From: Streptomyces solicavernae
GTDB taxonomy: Bacteria; Actinomycetota; Actinomycetes; Streptomycetales; Streptomycetaceae
Direction: 5' to 3'
Assembly: GCF_029968095.1 (NCBI RefSeq)
Contig: NZ_JASCIR010000014.1
Location: 1 to 64,000, forward strand
DNA length: 64,000 bases
In this document: piece by piece, positions 17,588 to 26,239 of the stretch
Layout of the letters: the number at the start of each line of letters is the position of its first letter
How positions within the stretch are numbered: position 1 is the first letter of the stretch
Translations under genes and position numbers: made by a program
The notes under the pieces: generated by a model
Databases searched by the model: none
Seen by the model: the letters and a program-made list of their open reading frames with translations, nothing else
Told to the model about the DNA's origin: nothing

Positions 17588-18481
17588 TCAGTGCGCGGCC
17601 AGCGCCGTGTCCACGTAGGCGAGGAGCGCGCTCTGCATGTCGTCCGCGCTGGTGCCGGGTTCGCCGGGGGTGGTCGCGAGGACCTGGGAGGCGAGGCCGT
17701 CGATCAGGGCGGTCAGGGTGAGGGCAGCGGTCTCCGGGTCGACGGGACGGAAGGCGCCGGCGGCTACGCCGCGGCGGATGACGTCGGCGACGGTCTCGCG
17801 CCACTGCCGGTAGTACTCGACGTGCAGCCCGCCGACCACGGTGGAGCGGGCGGCCTCGGCCCACAGGTCGAGCCAGACGCTCCACTGGCGGCGCTGCCGG
17901 CGGGTGTGCGGGGTCTGCAGCTCGATCAACTGCCGCAGTTCGCCCGCCACATCGGCCGCCTCCGCGATGTGGGCGGCACGGCGGGCGGTGTCCTCGTCCA
18001 TGCACCAGCGCACGGCCGCTTCGAGCAGGTCGTCCCGGCCGGGGAAGTGGTAGTGGATGGCGGCGGTGCTGGTCGCGCAGGCCTCGGCGATGTCGGCGAC
18101 GCGGACCGCGTGGAAGCCGCGTTCGGCGATCAGCCGGACCGTCTCGCGCACGATCTGCAGCGGCCGCCCGCCGTCCGACGGCGCCGCCCCGGCCGTACGA
18201 CGGTTGCGTGCGGCCGTACGGCCCGTGGCGGCCGGGTCCGGCTGGGCGCCGGAGCCGAGCAGCCAGGCCGCGTCGACGTTGCCGGTGTCCGCGACCCGGG
18301 CCAGCTCGGCGACGGTGAAGCGGCGGGTCCCGCTCAGGGAGCGGGACAGCTTGGAGGGGTCCATGACGATACGGCGCGCGAACTCGCGCTGGCTGACGCC
18401 GACGGCGGCGATCACCTGGCGGACGCGCTCCGCGACCTCGCCGCCGGTGTCACCGACTCGGCCGTCCGATTCCTGCTGCAT
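17588..18481 (-). CDS. XRE-TetR fusion transcriptional regulator of the carnitine operon
   Basis: 297 aa with two DNA-binding domains. Residues about 16-75 form an XRE-type HTH (VGVSQREFARRIVMDPSKLS, ending in NVDAAWLLG). A 30-residue Ala/Gly/Arg linker follows, then a TetR HTH at about 106-165 (VRVADIAEACATSTAAIHYHF) and a TetR C-terminal ligand domain. It is immediately upstream of, and co-directional with, the carnitine genes, so it is the likely regulator. A good promoter 8 nt before ATG 18481 suggests a leaderless mRNA. TetR proteins with BetI-like C-terminal domains sense choline-type ligands; carnitine or betaine is a reasonable guess. Confidence 0.85.
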   Translation of the reverse strand: MQQESDGRVGDTGGEVAERVRQVIAAVGVSQREFARRIVMDPSKLSRSLSGTRRFTVAELARVADTGNVDAAWLLGSGAQPDPAATGRTAARNRRTAGAAPSDGGRPLQIVRETVRLIAERGFHAVRVADIAEACATSTAAIHYHFPGRDDLLEAAVRWCMDEDTARRAAHIAEAADVAGELRQLIELQTPHTRRQRRQWSVWLDLWAEAARSTVVGGLHVEYYRQWRETVADVIRRGVAAGAFRPVDPETAALTLTALIDGLASQVLATTPGEPGTSADDMQSALLAYVDTALAAH

Positions 18482-18489
18482 GGTCGAAG

Positions 18490-18518
18490 ACCGTACCCGT
18501 GTGTTGAGATAACCGCAA
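18490..18518 (-). promoter_or_regulatory. Housekeeping-type promoter of the XRE-TetR gene
   Basis: On the minus strand, -35 TTGCGG (18518-18513), 17-bp spacer, -10 TACGGT (18495-18490). The -10 ends 8 nt before the ATG, so transcription should begin at or next to the start codon. Confidence 0.6.
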
Positions 18519-18551
18519 CAGGAGCGTCCAGTTCTTTCTGGCAGCTCCTTG

Positions 18552-19232
18552 TCATAGCTGGGTTTTCAGGGGGCAAGCCGGTGGTGTTGCGATGATGACT
18601 GACTCATCAGTCTGTCCGCGCAACACATGGCGCCGGCGGCACTGTCTCCGGATGCCCTCGCCCAGGAGCGTCAGCACCGCGACCGTACCGAAGGAGAGCA
18701 GCAGACCGTAGCCGGGGCGGTCGGCGAAGGCGGCGCCGCCGAGGGCCCCGACGGCCACGCCCAGTACGGCCCAGATGCTCGCTCCGATCGTGTCGAAGAG
18801 CAGGAAGCGGCGCACGGGATAGCGGACCCCGCCGGTGCTGAGCCCGGTCACCACGCGCCCGCCCGGGACGTACCGCCCGGCCACGATCAGCAGCGCTCCG
18901 TGCCGCGCGACCAGCCAGTGAGCGGCGGCGAGGCGGCTCCTGCCCCGGTCGCCGCGGAGGAGGAGCCGGGTCAGGCGGGGGCCGGCGCGGCGGCCGATGG
19001 CGTACCCGCCGAGGTCGCCCGCGGCCGCCCCCGCCGCGGCGACGACGGTGAGCAGGGCGAGGCGGCCGGGGTCGGCGCCGATGAGGACGGCGGCGGCGAC
19101 CACCGTGGCCTCGCTCGGCATGAACGGAAGGAGTGCGTCCAGAGCGGCGGTGCCGAAGATGACCGGCCACAGCCAGGGCGAGTCCAACAGGCCCTGCAGA
19201 AAGGACACATAGGGGCCGAGCCAGTCAGCCAT
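18552..19232 (-). CDS. DedA-family membrane protein
   Basis: 226 aa, DedA/SNARE-associated fold with about five membrane segments. It has the typical PFMPSEATVVAAAVL and GRYVPGGRVVTGLSTGGVRYP segments, where Glu/Arg residues important in DedA proteins lie. The family is now linked to undecaprenyl-phosphate or phospholipid translocation. Its ATG overlaps the upstream acyltransferase stop by 8 bp, so it belongs to the same operon. The last 20 residues are atypical, and their DNA holds a palindrome GACTGA-CTCA-TCAGTC (18597-18612). Confidence 0.88.
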   Translation of the reverse strand: MADWLGPYVSFLQGLLDSPWLWPVIFGTAALDALLPFMPSEATVVAAAVLIGADPGRLALLTVVAAAGAAAGDLGGYAIGRRAGPRLTRLLLRGDRGRSRLAAAHWLVARHGALLIVAGRYVPGGRVVTGLSTGGVRYPVRRFLLFDTIGASIWAVLGVAVGALGGAAFADRPGYGLLLSFGTVAVLTLLGEGIRRQCRRRHVLRGQTDESVIIATPPACPLKTQL

Positions 19233-20091
19233 GGCGCCTCGACTGGTCCCGGAACACCGCGCCCTGCGCCGCCGCCGCGAGCGTCCGGCGGTCGCTGCCG
19301 GGACCGGTGGGCAGCGGTGCGTGCGCGCGGACCCGCACGGCCAGCCCGTCCGCCCTGGCCACCCGGTGCAGGGAGGGCACGAAGCCCTCGTCTCCGAGGA
19401 AACCGGCGACCGAGCTCTCCCCGCCGTACTGGAGGTAGCTGAGGGTCACCGGGCGGACCGGCACGCGCGCGTCGATCGCGGCCTGGAACATGGCGCGCCG
19501 GAAGCCGCCGCCCGCCGCCGAGCACCAGGTGGTGCCCTGCGGGAAGAGGGCGACGGTGCGGCCCGCGGCGAGGAACTCCCGTACGCGGTCCACCGCTTGG
19601 GGCAGGGCGCGCAGCGAGCCGCGGTCGATGAAGCAGGTGTCGATCCGGCGGGCGAGCGGGCCGACTACCGGCCAGCCGCCCACCTCGCGCTTGGCGACGA
19701 GCGTGACCGGCTCGCAGGCGAGCAGCGCCACGATGTCGAGCCAGGAGATGTGGTCGGCCACCACGAGCGTGCCCGTCCCGGGGACGGCGAGCGGGGCGTC
19801 GCCCGCGTCCAGGTGCACGCCGAGCGAGTCGAGGAGGGCGCGGGCCCGGTCGCGTACCGCCGGTCCGTCACGGGTCGCGGACGGGGCGGCGAGGGCGCCC
19901 GCGACGACCTGCCCGAACGCGGCGTAGCGGCGGGCCGTGGCCAGGCGGTGCACGGGCGGGGCGGCCGGGCGAGCGCAGCGCGGCGTGCAGGGCGAGGCCG
20001 GGAACCAGGGGCTCTGCGGCCGGGGCGGCGCGAGGGAGGCGCCGGGCGGGGCCACGGGCGTCGAGGCGGCCGCGGCGGCCGGTCCGGTCAC
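19225..20091 (-). CDS. PlsC/OlsA-like lysophospholipid acyltransferase
   Basis: 288 aa. The acyltransferase motifs are HISWLD (HX4D, in ADHISWLDIVAL) and PQGTTWC in place of the usual EGT block. The N-terminal 60 residues are Pro/Ala-rich and not conserved. The GTG start at 20091 overlaps the GNAT stop (GTGA), so translation is coupled. It would O-acylate a lyso-lipid with acyl-ACP or acyl-CoA. Next to an OlsB-like N-acyltransferase this suggests the second step of ornithine-lipid or another aminolipid synthesis; that pairing is inference. Confidence 0.82.
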   Translation of the reverse strand: MTGPAAAAASTPVAPPGASLAPPRPQSPWFPASPCTPRCARPAAPPVHRLATARRYAAFGQVVAGALAAPSATRDGPAVRDRARALLDSLGVHLDAGDAPLAVPGTGTLVVADHISWLDIVALLACEPVTLVAKREVGGWPVVGPLARRIDTCFIDRGSLRALPQAVDRVREFLAAGRTVALFPQGTTWCSAAGGGFRRAMFQAAIDARVPVRPVTLSYLQYGGESSVAGFLGDEGFVPSLHRVARADGLAVRVRAHAPLPTGPGSDRRTLAAAAQGAVFRDQSRRHG

Positions 20092-20843
20092 TGCGCCTCC
20101 CCCAGGAAGTACCGGCGGTAGCGGTCGTTGATGCGGTCCATGGGCAGCAGGACGTAGAAGTCCGCGACGTCGAACTCCGGGTCGTGGGCGGGCGCTCCGC
20201 ACATCCAGGCGCCGAGCCGCAGATAGCCGCGGAGCAGCGGCGGCAGGTCGGCGGGGCGGACCGGGCCGTCGAGCGGTCCCGAGGGGTGCCAGGGGCGGTG
20301 CGGGTGGACACGGAGGTCGGGCGGCGAGGCGTGCTTGCCGTTGCCGAGGAGCCAGGCGCTGCTCGCGGCCCGGCCGCCGTCGGCGAGCGGGACGGAGGCG
20401 CAGCCGCCGAGGTACTGGTGCCCGGAGAGCAGCAGATAGCGGGCGAGGGCCGCCCAGAGAAGGTTGATCACCGCGCCGTTGCGGTGGTCGGGGTGGACGC
20501 AGGAGCGGCCGGTCTCGACCAGCCGGGAGCGGATCCCGGCGAGGTCGGCGAGGTCGAACTCGCCGTCGGAGTAGAGGCGTTGGGTGCGGCCCGGCGGGAT
20601 CAGGCGGTACGTTCCGACGACCTCACCGGTGGCCGCGTCGGTGACGACCAGGTGGTCGGCCACGGCGTCGAAGTCGTCCAGGTCGTGGCCGGGCAGCGGG
20701 GTGTGCAGGCGGGCGCCCAGCTCGCCGGCGAAGACCTGGTGGCGCAGGCGCTGGGCGGCACGGATCTGATCGTCGGAGTCGGCGATCGCGACGGCGTAGC
20801 TGCTGGAGGCCGCGACTACAGTGGACGGTGCAGGACTGGGCAT
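20088..20843 (-). CDS. GNAT-fold N-acyltransferase (OlsB/hemolysin-like)
   Basis: 251 aa. It belongs to the Acetyltransf_5/OlsB-like branch: QRLRHQVFAGELGA, then DHLVVTDAATGEVVGTYRLI, then GRSCVHPDHRNGAVINLLWAALARYL, and the C-terminal DVADFYVLLPM. This branch transfers long acyl chains, for example 3-hydroxyacyl from ACP to ornithine. It is first gene of an operon with the PlsC-like (4-bp overlap) and DedA genes. ATG 20843 is the first plausible start; the residues coded upstream of it look random. Confidence 0.78.
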   Translation of the reverse strand: MPSPAPSTVVAASSSYAVAIADSDDQIRAAQRLRHQVFAGELGARLHTPLPGHDLDDFDAVADHLVVTDAATGEVVGTYRLIPPGRTQRLYSDGEFDLADLAGIRSRLVETGRSCVHPDHRNGAVINLLWAALARYLLLSGHQYLGGCASVPLADGGRAASSAWLLGNGKHASPPDLRVHPHRPWHPSGPLDGPVRPADLPPLLRGYLRLGAWMCGAPAHDPEFDVADFYVLLPMDRINDRYRRYFLGEAQ

Positions 20844-21158
20844 GGCGAACCCGCTTTCTACGCAGGGGAAGGCCCGCGCGGGTCGTGGCTGATGACCGCG
20901 CGAGTCGGCTCGGTCGTGCACGGGTCGTCGAGTTGCCGCTCGGCGGCCCGCCTCACTCCACGGTGCAGTCGCCCGGTGAACAGGTCAAAGATTTCTCACA
21001 GTTGTCAGGGAAGGATGGGGGACATTCAGGGTTGCCTGAGGGTTGTCCGCGTCGCGGCGGCGGGCTCGGCTCACCGTCCGCCCGTGGTCTCCCCGGCACC
21101 CCGGCGACCTGGTAAAACGCAGTGCTGGAGAGGCCCTGCCGAATGAGGAGCGACCCCC
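20844..21158. other. Divergent promoter region between two lipid genes
   Basis: 315 bp without a gene, between the GNAT operon (minus) and the second PlsC gene (plus). A TTGACC -35-like element reads toward the GNAT gene (rc of 20986-20991). I see no convincing -10 partner and no long repeat. Confidence 0.4.
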
Positions 21159-21908
21159 GTGTTCTATTACGTGCTCAAATATGTGCTGCTTGGTCCCCTG
21201 CTCCGGCTGGTGTTCCGGCCGCGGATCGAGGGCCTGGAGCACATTCCTGAGGACGGCGCCGCGATCGTCGCGGGCAACCACCTGTCGTTCTCCGACCACT
21301 TCCTGATGCCGGCCGTCCTGAAGCGGAGGATCACTTTCCTGGCGAAGGCGGAGTACTTCACGGGTCCTGGCGTCAAGGGCCGGCTGACGGCGGCGTTCTT
21401 CCACAGTGCGGGCCAGATCCCGGTGGACCGCTCGGGCAAGGAGGCGGGCCAGGCGGCGATCCGCGAGGGGCTCGGGGTGCTCGGCAAGGGCGAGTTGCTC
21501 GGCATCTACCCGGAGGGCACGCGCTCGCACGACGGGCGGCTGTACAAGGGCAAGGTGGGGGTCGCCGCGATGGCCCTGAAGGCGCAGGCGCCGGTGATCC
21601 CGTGCGCGATGATCGGCACGTTCGAGGCGCAGCCCCCGGGCCAGAAGCTGCCGCGCTTCCGGCGCGTGACGATTCGTTTCGGCGAGCCGCTGGACTTCTC
21701 CCGGTACGAGGGCATGGACGGCGAGAAGGCCGTCCTGCGGGCGGTCACGGACGAGATCATGTACGCGATCCTGGGGCTCTCGGACCAGGAGTACGTGGAC
21801 CGGTACGCGGCCGTCGTCAAGGCCGAGGAGCAGGCCGAGGCGCAGGCGGAGAAGGAGCGCCGGGCGGGGTCCGGCAACCGCAGGTTCCCCAAGCTGCCGG
21901 GGCGTTGA
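21159..21908 (+). CDS. 1-acyl-sn-glycerol-3-phosphate acyltransferase family protein
   Basis: 249 aa. PlsC motifs are NHLSFSD (HX4D), the FLAKAEYF segment, and YPEGTRSHDG. A hydrophobic N-terminus (YVLKYVLLGPLLRLVF) is a membrane anchor. It acylates lysophosphatidic acid or a related lyso-lipid. GTG 21159 is supported by GAGGAG 8 nt upstream. The C-terminal 30 residues are charged and coiled-coil-like (AEEQAEAQAEKERR). It is monocistronic and divergent from the OlsB-like operon. Confidence 0.9.
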   Translation: MFYYVLKYVLLGPLLRLVFRPRIEGLEHIPEDGAAIVAGNHLSFSDHFLMPAVLKRRITFLAKAEYFTGPGVKGRLTAAFFHSAGQIPVDRSGKEAGQAAIREGLGVLGKGELLGIYPEGTRSHDGRLYKGKVGVAAMALKAQAPVIPCAMIGTFEAQPPGQKLPRFRRVTIRFGEPLDFSRYEGMDGEKAVLRAVTDEIMYAILGLSDQEYVDRYAAVVKAEEQAEAQAEKERRAGSGNRRFPKLPGR

Positions 21909-22210
21909 GCGGAGCGCCGCCCCCTGCCCGGCACGCCGGACCTCACGCGCCGCTCGCGCGCGCGGTGGGGGCGGCGTGGACCTGGTGGACGTGGTGGACG
22001 TGGTGGCGTACGGCCGGGAGCACGCCCGGCAGTTGACCGCCCTGTCGGGAACGCATCGGCCTGTCGGGAACGCATCGCCCTGTCGGGAACGCATCGGCTC
22101 GGCGGCGGAGGACGCGTGGGCGGAGCGGCGAGGAATTGTCTGAGCTGACCGAGAGGCGGCCGGAGTTGCCCCCGACCGCCCCTCGGTGCGGTACCGGTGT
22201 CCTGGAGGAC
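21909..22210. other. Repeat-rich gap with possible gene remnant
   Basis: 302 bp between convergent genes. It holds a 9-bp repeat (TGGACGTGG type, about 21975-22005) and a three-copy 19-bp repeat. A plus frame from GTG 21976 to the TGA near 22140 is open but shifts sense within each repeat unit, so I regard it as non-coding or a relic. Confidence 0.45.
22041..22097. repeat. Three-copy 19-bp tandem repeat
   Basis: CCTGTCGGGAACGCATCGG-type units start at 22041, 22060 and 22079 and differ only in the last base. Near identity points to recent amplification. Being 19 bp, it would shift any reading frame. Confidence 0.9.
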
Positions 22211-23791
22211 TTACGGCTTGGGCGTGGCGTGCGGTTCGCACGTCACGTCGCGGCTGTCGGTCTTCCCGCTCAGCAGGTAGGCGTCGACCCGCTCGTTGAT
22301 GCAGGGGTTCACCAGGTTGGTCACGCCGTGCGAGCCGGCGTTCTTCTCGGTGATCAGCCGGGAGCCCTTGAGCCGCTCGTGCAGCTCGACCGCGCCCTCG
22401 TACGGCGTGGCCGCGTCCCGCTCGGACTGGACGATCAGGACCGGCGGCAGGCCCTTGCCGGACTTCACCTCGACGGGGGTCTGCTGCTTCACGCCCCAGG
22501 TGGCGCAGGGCAGGTTCATCCAGGCGTTGGCCCAGGTCATGAAGGGGTGGTCCTCGTGCAGCCGCGTGTTGTCGCGGTCCCACTTCTTCCAGTTGGTGGG
22601 CCACTTGGCGTCGGCGCACTCCACGGCCGTGTAGACGGCGTTGCCGTTCTCCGCCGCGATGTTGCCCGCGGTGTCGGAAAGGTCCGGGCCCGCGGCCTCG
22701 ACGAGCGCCTTCTCGTCACCGGCGAGGTACTTGCTCCACACCTCGGCGGTGGGCACCCACGCGGAGTCGTAGTAGGGCGCGCCCTGGAAGAAGCCGATGA
22801 GCTCGGCGGGTCCGACGACACCGCCGATGGGCTCCTTCTTGGCCGCTGCGCGCAGCTTCAGCCACTGGGCCTGGACCTTCTCCTGGGTGTCGCCGATGTG
22901 GAAGGAGGCGTCGTTCTTCGCGACCCACTCGGTCCAGTCGTCCCAGCGGGTCTGGAAGGCGACGTCCTGGTCCAGGTTGGCCTGGTACCAGATCTTCTCC
23001 CGGGAGGGGTTCACCACGCTGTCGACGAGCATGCGCCGCACATGGTCCGGGAAGAGCGTGGCGTAGACGGCGCCGAGGTACGTGCCGTAGGACACCCCGA
23101 GGAAGTTGAGCTTCCGGTCGCCGAGCGCGGCACGGATCACGTCCAGGTCGCGGGCGGTGTTCGGCGTCGTCATATGCGGCAGCATCTCGCCGCTGCGTTC
23201 CTTGCAGCCGTCCGCGTACTCCGCGGCGAGCTTGCGCTGGGCGCGCTTGTCGGCCTCGGAGTCCGGCACCGGGTCGAGCTTCGGCGCCTTGACGAACTCC
23301 TGCGGGTCGACGCAGGAGATGGGCGCCGAGTGGCCGACGCCGCGCGGGTCGAAGCCGACGAAGTCGTAGGCCTCGGCGGTCTTCTGCCACAGCGGGGACT
23401 TCTTGGTGATGCGCAGCGGGAAGCGCATGCCGGAGCCGCCGGGGCCGCCCGGGTTGTAGACCAGGGAGCCCTGCCGCTCTTCCTTGGTGCCGGTGCTCTT
23501 CGCCCGGTCCACGGCGAGCTTGATCTGCTTGCCGTGCGGCTTGCTGTAGTCGAGCGGGACGCTGACCCAGCCGCACTGGACGGGCCGGTCGAGCCCCCAG
23601 TCCGCCGGGCAGTCCTTCCAGTCGATGCCGGTCCTCGCCGCCTTCGCCGCGGCGATGGCGGTGCCCCGTGCTTCGGAGACCGTGCGACGGCCGCCGTCGG
23701 CGGCGTTCGCCGCCGGGGCCGCCATCGCGCCGGCTATGAGGGTCCCCGCGATCAGAGTGCCGGCCGAGCCGAGCACTGCGGTGCGTCTCAA
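22211..23791 (-). CDS. Secreted alpha/beta hydrolase, tripeptidyl-aminopeptidase-like
   Basis: 526 aa with a signal peptide (MRRTAVLGSAGTLIAG onward, cleavage after ANA near residue 30). It has an oxyanion-type loop NPGGPGGSG, the nucleophile elbow GVSYGTYLG, the acid in SERDAATPY and the catalytic His in GSHGVT. This is the Streptomyces Tap/SlpD/SlpE layout, enzymes that release N-terminal tripeptides outside the cell. The start is TTG 23791 with a strong GGGGGAGG 6 nt upstream; no better start exists in frame. Confidence 0.88.
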   Translation of the reverse strand: MRRTAVLGSAGTLIAGTLIAGAMAAPAANAADGGRRTVSEARGTAIAAAKAARTGIDWKDCPADWGLDRPVQCGWVSVPLDYSKPHGKQIKLAVDRAKSTGTKEERQGSLVYNPGGPGGSGMRFPLRITKKSPLWQKTAEAYDFVGFDPRGVGHSAPISCVDPQEFVKAPKLDPVPDSEADKRAQRKLAAEYADGCKERSGEMLPHMTTPNTARDLDVIRAALGDRKLNFLGVSYGTYLGAVYATLFPDHVRRMLVDSVVNPSREKIWYQANLDQDVAFQTRWDDWTEWVAKNDASFHIGDTQEKVQAQWLKLRAAAKKEPIGGVVGPAELIGFFQGAPYYDSAWVPTAEVWSKYLAGDEKALVEAAGPDLSDTAGNIAAENGNAVYTAVECADAKWPTNWKKWDRDNTRLHEDHPFMTWANAWMNLPCATWGVKQQTPVEVKSGKGLPPVLIVQSERDAATPYEGAVELHERLKGSRLITEKNAGSHGVTNLVNPCINERVDAYLLSGKTDSRDVTCEPHATPKP

Positions 23792-24037
23792 GTGGTACCT
23801 CCCCCAGATCGTTTCGATCAGATGGCACGCGTTCTCAGGTCGTCACGCGTTCTCCGGGGGATCTTTGCGTCTGTGGGGTCCCTGACAACAGATCGGACAG
23901 ATGTTCTTTGCCAATCCGATAACCGGTGGCCCCCGATCCGCTCAGCGGTCGCCCTCTGCGGGGGAGTTCACCCAAGCACCGGCCAAGCCCGCCCTCCGGG
24001 GCCGCCCACCCCGAAGACCCGGCCCCGGCCAGCCCCC

Positions 24038-24808
24038 TCACCCGCCCACAACCCCCACCGCCTCGTCCAACACCCGCCGCAACCGCAGCGCGTCCGGCGC
24101 CACCGCCGTCACCAGCAGCCCCGGGCCCGCCAGCGGAGTCACCGCGGCCAGCTCACCCAACATCCGCGCCCGTACCGGGTGCTGCCCCAACTCGGGTCGC
24201 ACGAGGACGAGTTGGCCGATGGCCCGATGCCCGGCGAGGCCCGCCGGGCCGTCCCAGCCGCCGGGTGCCCCGGGCCCGCAGGCCAGCTCCTGGTCGAGCA
24301 GGAGACGGCCCTCGCAGCGCACGGTGAGCCTGCTGGTGAGGGTGCCCGGCTGCTCACCGGCCCGCCCGAGCACCTGCTCCTCCCGCAGCAACAGGCGTGC
24401 CCCGGCCCCCACTTCGGCCCGAGTCGTCACGCGCAGCTCGCTGCCGTACGCCGAGATCAGCTGTTCCGGCGCCCAGTTCAGCTCGGCGTCCTCCTCGACG
24501 CTCAGCCGTACGTCGTAGTGGGCCGGCCCCTTCGGCCGGCCGGGCAGCGCGAGGGTCGCGGCCGTCGAGGTCACGTCGAGCCGCGCCCCCGGCCCGGCCT
24601 CGGCCGTCACGGTCAGCCGGTCGCCGCCCAACGGTGCGCTCATCGCGCCGACCAGGGCTACCCGCGCCTGCCCTGCCGCGCCGCGGATTCGCCGTACGGC
24701 CAGCGGACCCTCGCCTTCGAGGACCGGGAGGCGGCTGATCCCGCGGCCGTCCGCCTCCGCGCGGATCCGGGCGGCCGCGCGGAGACCGGTGTCGACGGGC
24801 ACGCTCAC
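24038..24808 (-). CDS. ureD: Urease accessory protein UreD
   Basis: 256 aa. It shows UreD family blocks, for example LVGAMSAPLGGDRL, PGARLDVTSTAATLALPG and ELNWAPEQLISAYGS. It forms the UreD-UreF-UreG scaffold that activates the urease nickel site. The GTG at 24808 overlaps the ureG stop (GTGA). It is last gene of ureABCFGD. Confidence 0.92.
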   Translation of the reverse strand: MSVPVDTGLRAAARIRAEADGRGISRLPVLEGEGPLAVRRIRGAAGQARVALVGAMSAPLGGDRLTVTAEAGPGARLDVTSTAATLALPGRPKGPAHYDVRLSVEEDAELNWAPEQLISAYGSELRVTTRAEVGAGARLLLREEQVLGRAGEQPGTLTSRLTVRCEGRLLLDQELACGPGAPGGWDGPAGLAGHRAIGQLVLVRPELGQHPVRARMLGELAAVTPLAGPGLLVTAVAPDALRLRRVLDEAVGVVGG

Positions 24809-25506
24809 GCGGCGGTCCAGGCGGCGTGCCGCTCCCGCACCCACGCGGCCACCTCCGACACACCCGCCGGTGACCGCAACGACTGGAAGACCACGGGCAG
24901 TTCGGCCCGCTGCTCCTTCGCGTCCCGCGCCATCCGCTGCAGATCGGAGCCGACGTACGGGGCGAGGTCGGTCTTGTTGACCACGAGCAGATCGGCGGTC
25001 GTCACGCCGGGGCCGCCCTTGCGCGGAATGTCGTCGCCGCCCGCCACGTCGATGACGAACAGCTGGGCGTCGACCAGGCCCCGGGAGAACGTGGCCGTGA
25101 GGTTGTCGCCGCCGGACTCGACGAGGACCAGGTCGAGCGGCCCGACTCCCTCGTGAGCGAACACGGTCTCCAGGTCCTCGACGGCCTCCAGGTTGGCGGA
25201 GATGTCGTCGCGGATCGCGGTGTGCGGGCAGGCCCCGGTCTCCACGGCCATGATCCGCTCGGGCGGCAGTACGGCCTCGCGGAGCAGGAACGCGGCGTCC
25301 TCACGGGTGTAGATGTCATTGGTGACGACGGCGAGCGACAGCTCGTCGCGCAGGGCCCGGCAGAGCGCGGCCACGGTCGCGGTCTTCCCGGAGCCGACGG
25401 GCCCGCCGAGCCCGATCCGCAGCGCCCGCCGCCGCCCGTCGGGCCGCACGGCATCGGCGCTGAGGGCGGCGGGGCCGTCGGAGGCGTGGGAGTGGTCGAG
25501 GTGCAT
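24805..25506 (-). CDS. ureG: Urease accessory GTPase UreG
   Basis: 233 aa SIMIBI GTPase. It has P-loop GGPVGSGKTA, the metal-binding VETGACPHTAIRDD (Cys-Pro-His), and the base motif VNKTDLAPYVGSD. The His-rich start (MHLDHSHASDG) may help nickel handling, since ureE is absent. It supplies GTP hydrolysis for nickel insertion. The ATG at 25506 has a TGGAG SD; 48 bp separate it from ureF. Confidence 0.95.
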   Translation of the reverse strand: MHLDHSHASDGPAALSADAVRPDGRRRALRIGLGGPVGSGKTATVAALCRALRDELSLAVVTNDIYTREDAAFLLREAVLPPERIMAVETGACPHTAIRDDISANLEAVEDLETVFAHEGVGPLDLVLVESGGDNLTATFSRGLVDAQLFVIDVAGGDDIPRKGGPGVTTADLLVVNKTDLAPYVGSDLQRMARDAKEQRAELPVVFQSLRSPAGVSEVAAWVRERHAAWTAA

Positions 25507-25554
25507 GGTGCGCTCCAGGGGTCGAACCGAAAAATTCAGGGGGAGAGGGAAGGT

Positions 25555-26229
25555 CTACGACGCGAACAGCCGTACCGCCCAAGCCGCATGAGCCTCCGCC
25601 CCGATGTCCAGGAGCGGGGCGGAGGACGCAGGCAGGGCGTCGACGCCCTCCTCCGGCACCCGCCGCGCGCACTCCGCCGCGTCCGCCGCGACCCGGTCCA
25701 GGTCCGGGGCGAGCCGCGCCAGGACGGCGGTCGCGTCGAAGGGGTCGAGGCTCAGCAGACGTACGACGGCCGTGGCGGGACCGGAGACCGACTCGTACGC
25801 CGCGACGTACGCCGCGTCCTCGGGCCCAAGGCCGGCCGAGCGGGCGGCGAGGCCGAGGACCACCGGCTGGTGGGCGCCCCTGGGCCGCGCGGAGGCGAGG
25901 GCGTCGAGCTCGGCCGACGGCCAGGTGGCGCGGGCCGCGCGCATCATCTGGCGGCCCAGCTTGCGTGCGGCGGTGCGCAGGGCGGCCGACGGAGTGCGCG
26001 CGTCCGCGGCCTCGTCGAGCTGCAACGGGTCGGTGCCGAGTGCGGCCGCCGCGGCGAGGGCAGCCGCGACCAGGCCGCTGGTGTGCAGCCGGCCGCGGCA
26101 GAACTCCGCCAGGTCGGCCGCGCCCGTGACGCGGCCCGCGGCGACCGCGGCCTCGGCCCCGCCGGAGTGCGCGTGGCCTCCGGCGGGAAAGCGGCCGTCG
26201 GCCAGGACAAGGAGGGTGGCTCTGCTCAT
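25555..26229 (-). CDS. ureF: Urease accessory protein UreF
   Basis: 224 aa, all-helical. It starts LLVLADGRFPAGGHAHSGG, the usual UreF opening, and includes RQMMRAARATWPSAEL. UreF gates GTP hydrolysis by UreG in the activation complex. It starts 10 bp after the ureC stop, consistent with one operon. Confidence 0.92.
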   Translation of the reverse strand: MSRATLLVLADGRFPAGGHAHSGGAEAAVAAGRVTGAADLAEFCRGRLHTSGLVAAALAAAAALGTDPLQLDEAADARTPSAALRTAARKLGRQMMRAARATWPSAELDALASARPRGAHQPVVLGLAARSAGLGPEDAAYVAAYESVSGPATAVVRLLSLDPFDATAVLARLAPDLDRVAADAAECARRVPEEGVDALPASSAPLLDIGAEAHAAWAVRLFAS

Positions 26230-26239
26230 CTCGCGGCGC

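Noticed and set aside
21976..22140. Short plus frame in the gap after the second PlsC gene
   Set aside because: The 19-bp repeat changes the reading phase in each unit, no SD is present, and no family resemblance is seen.
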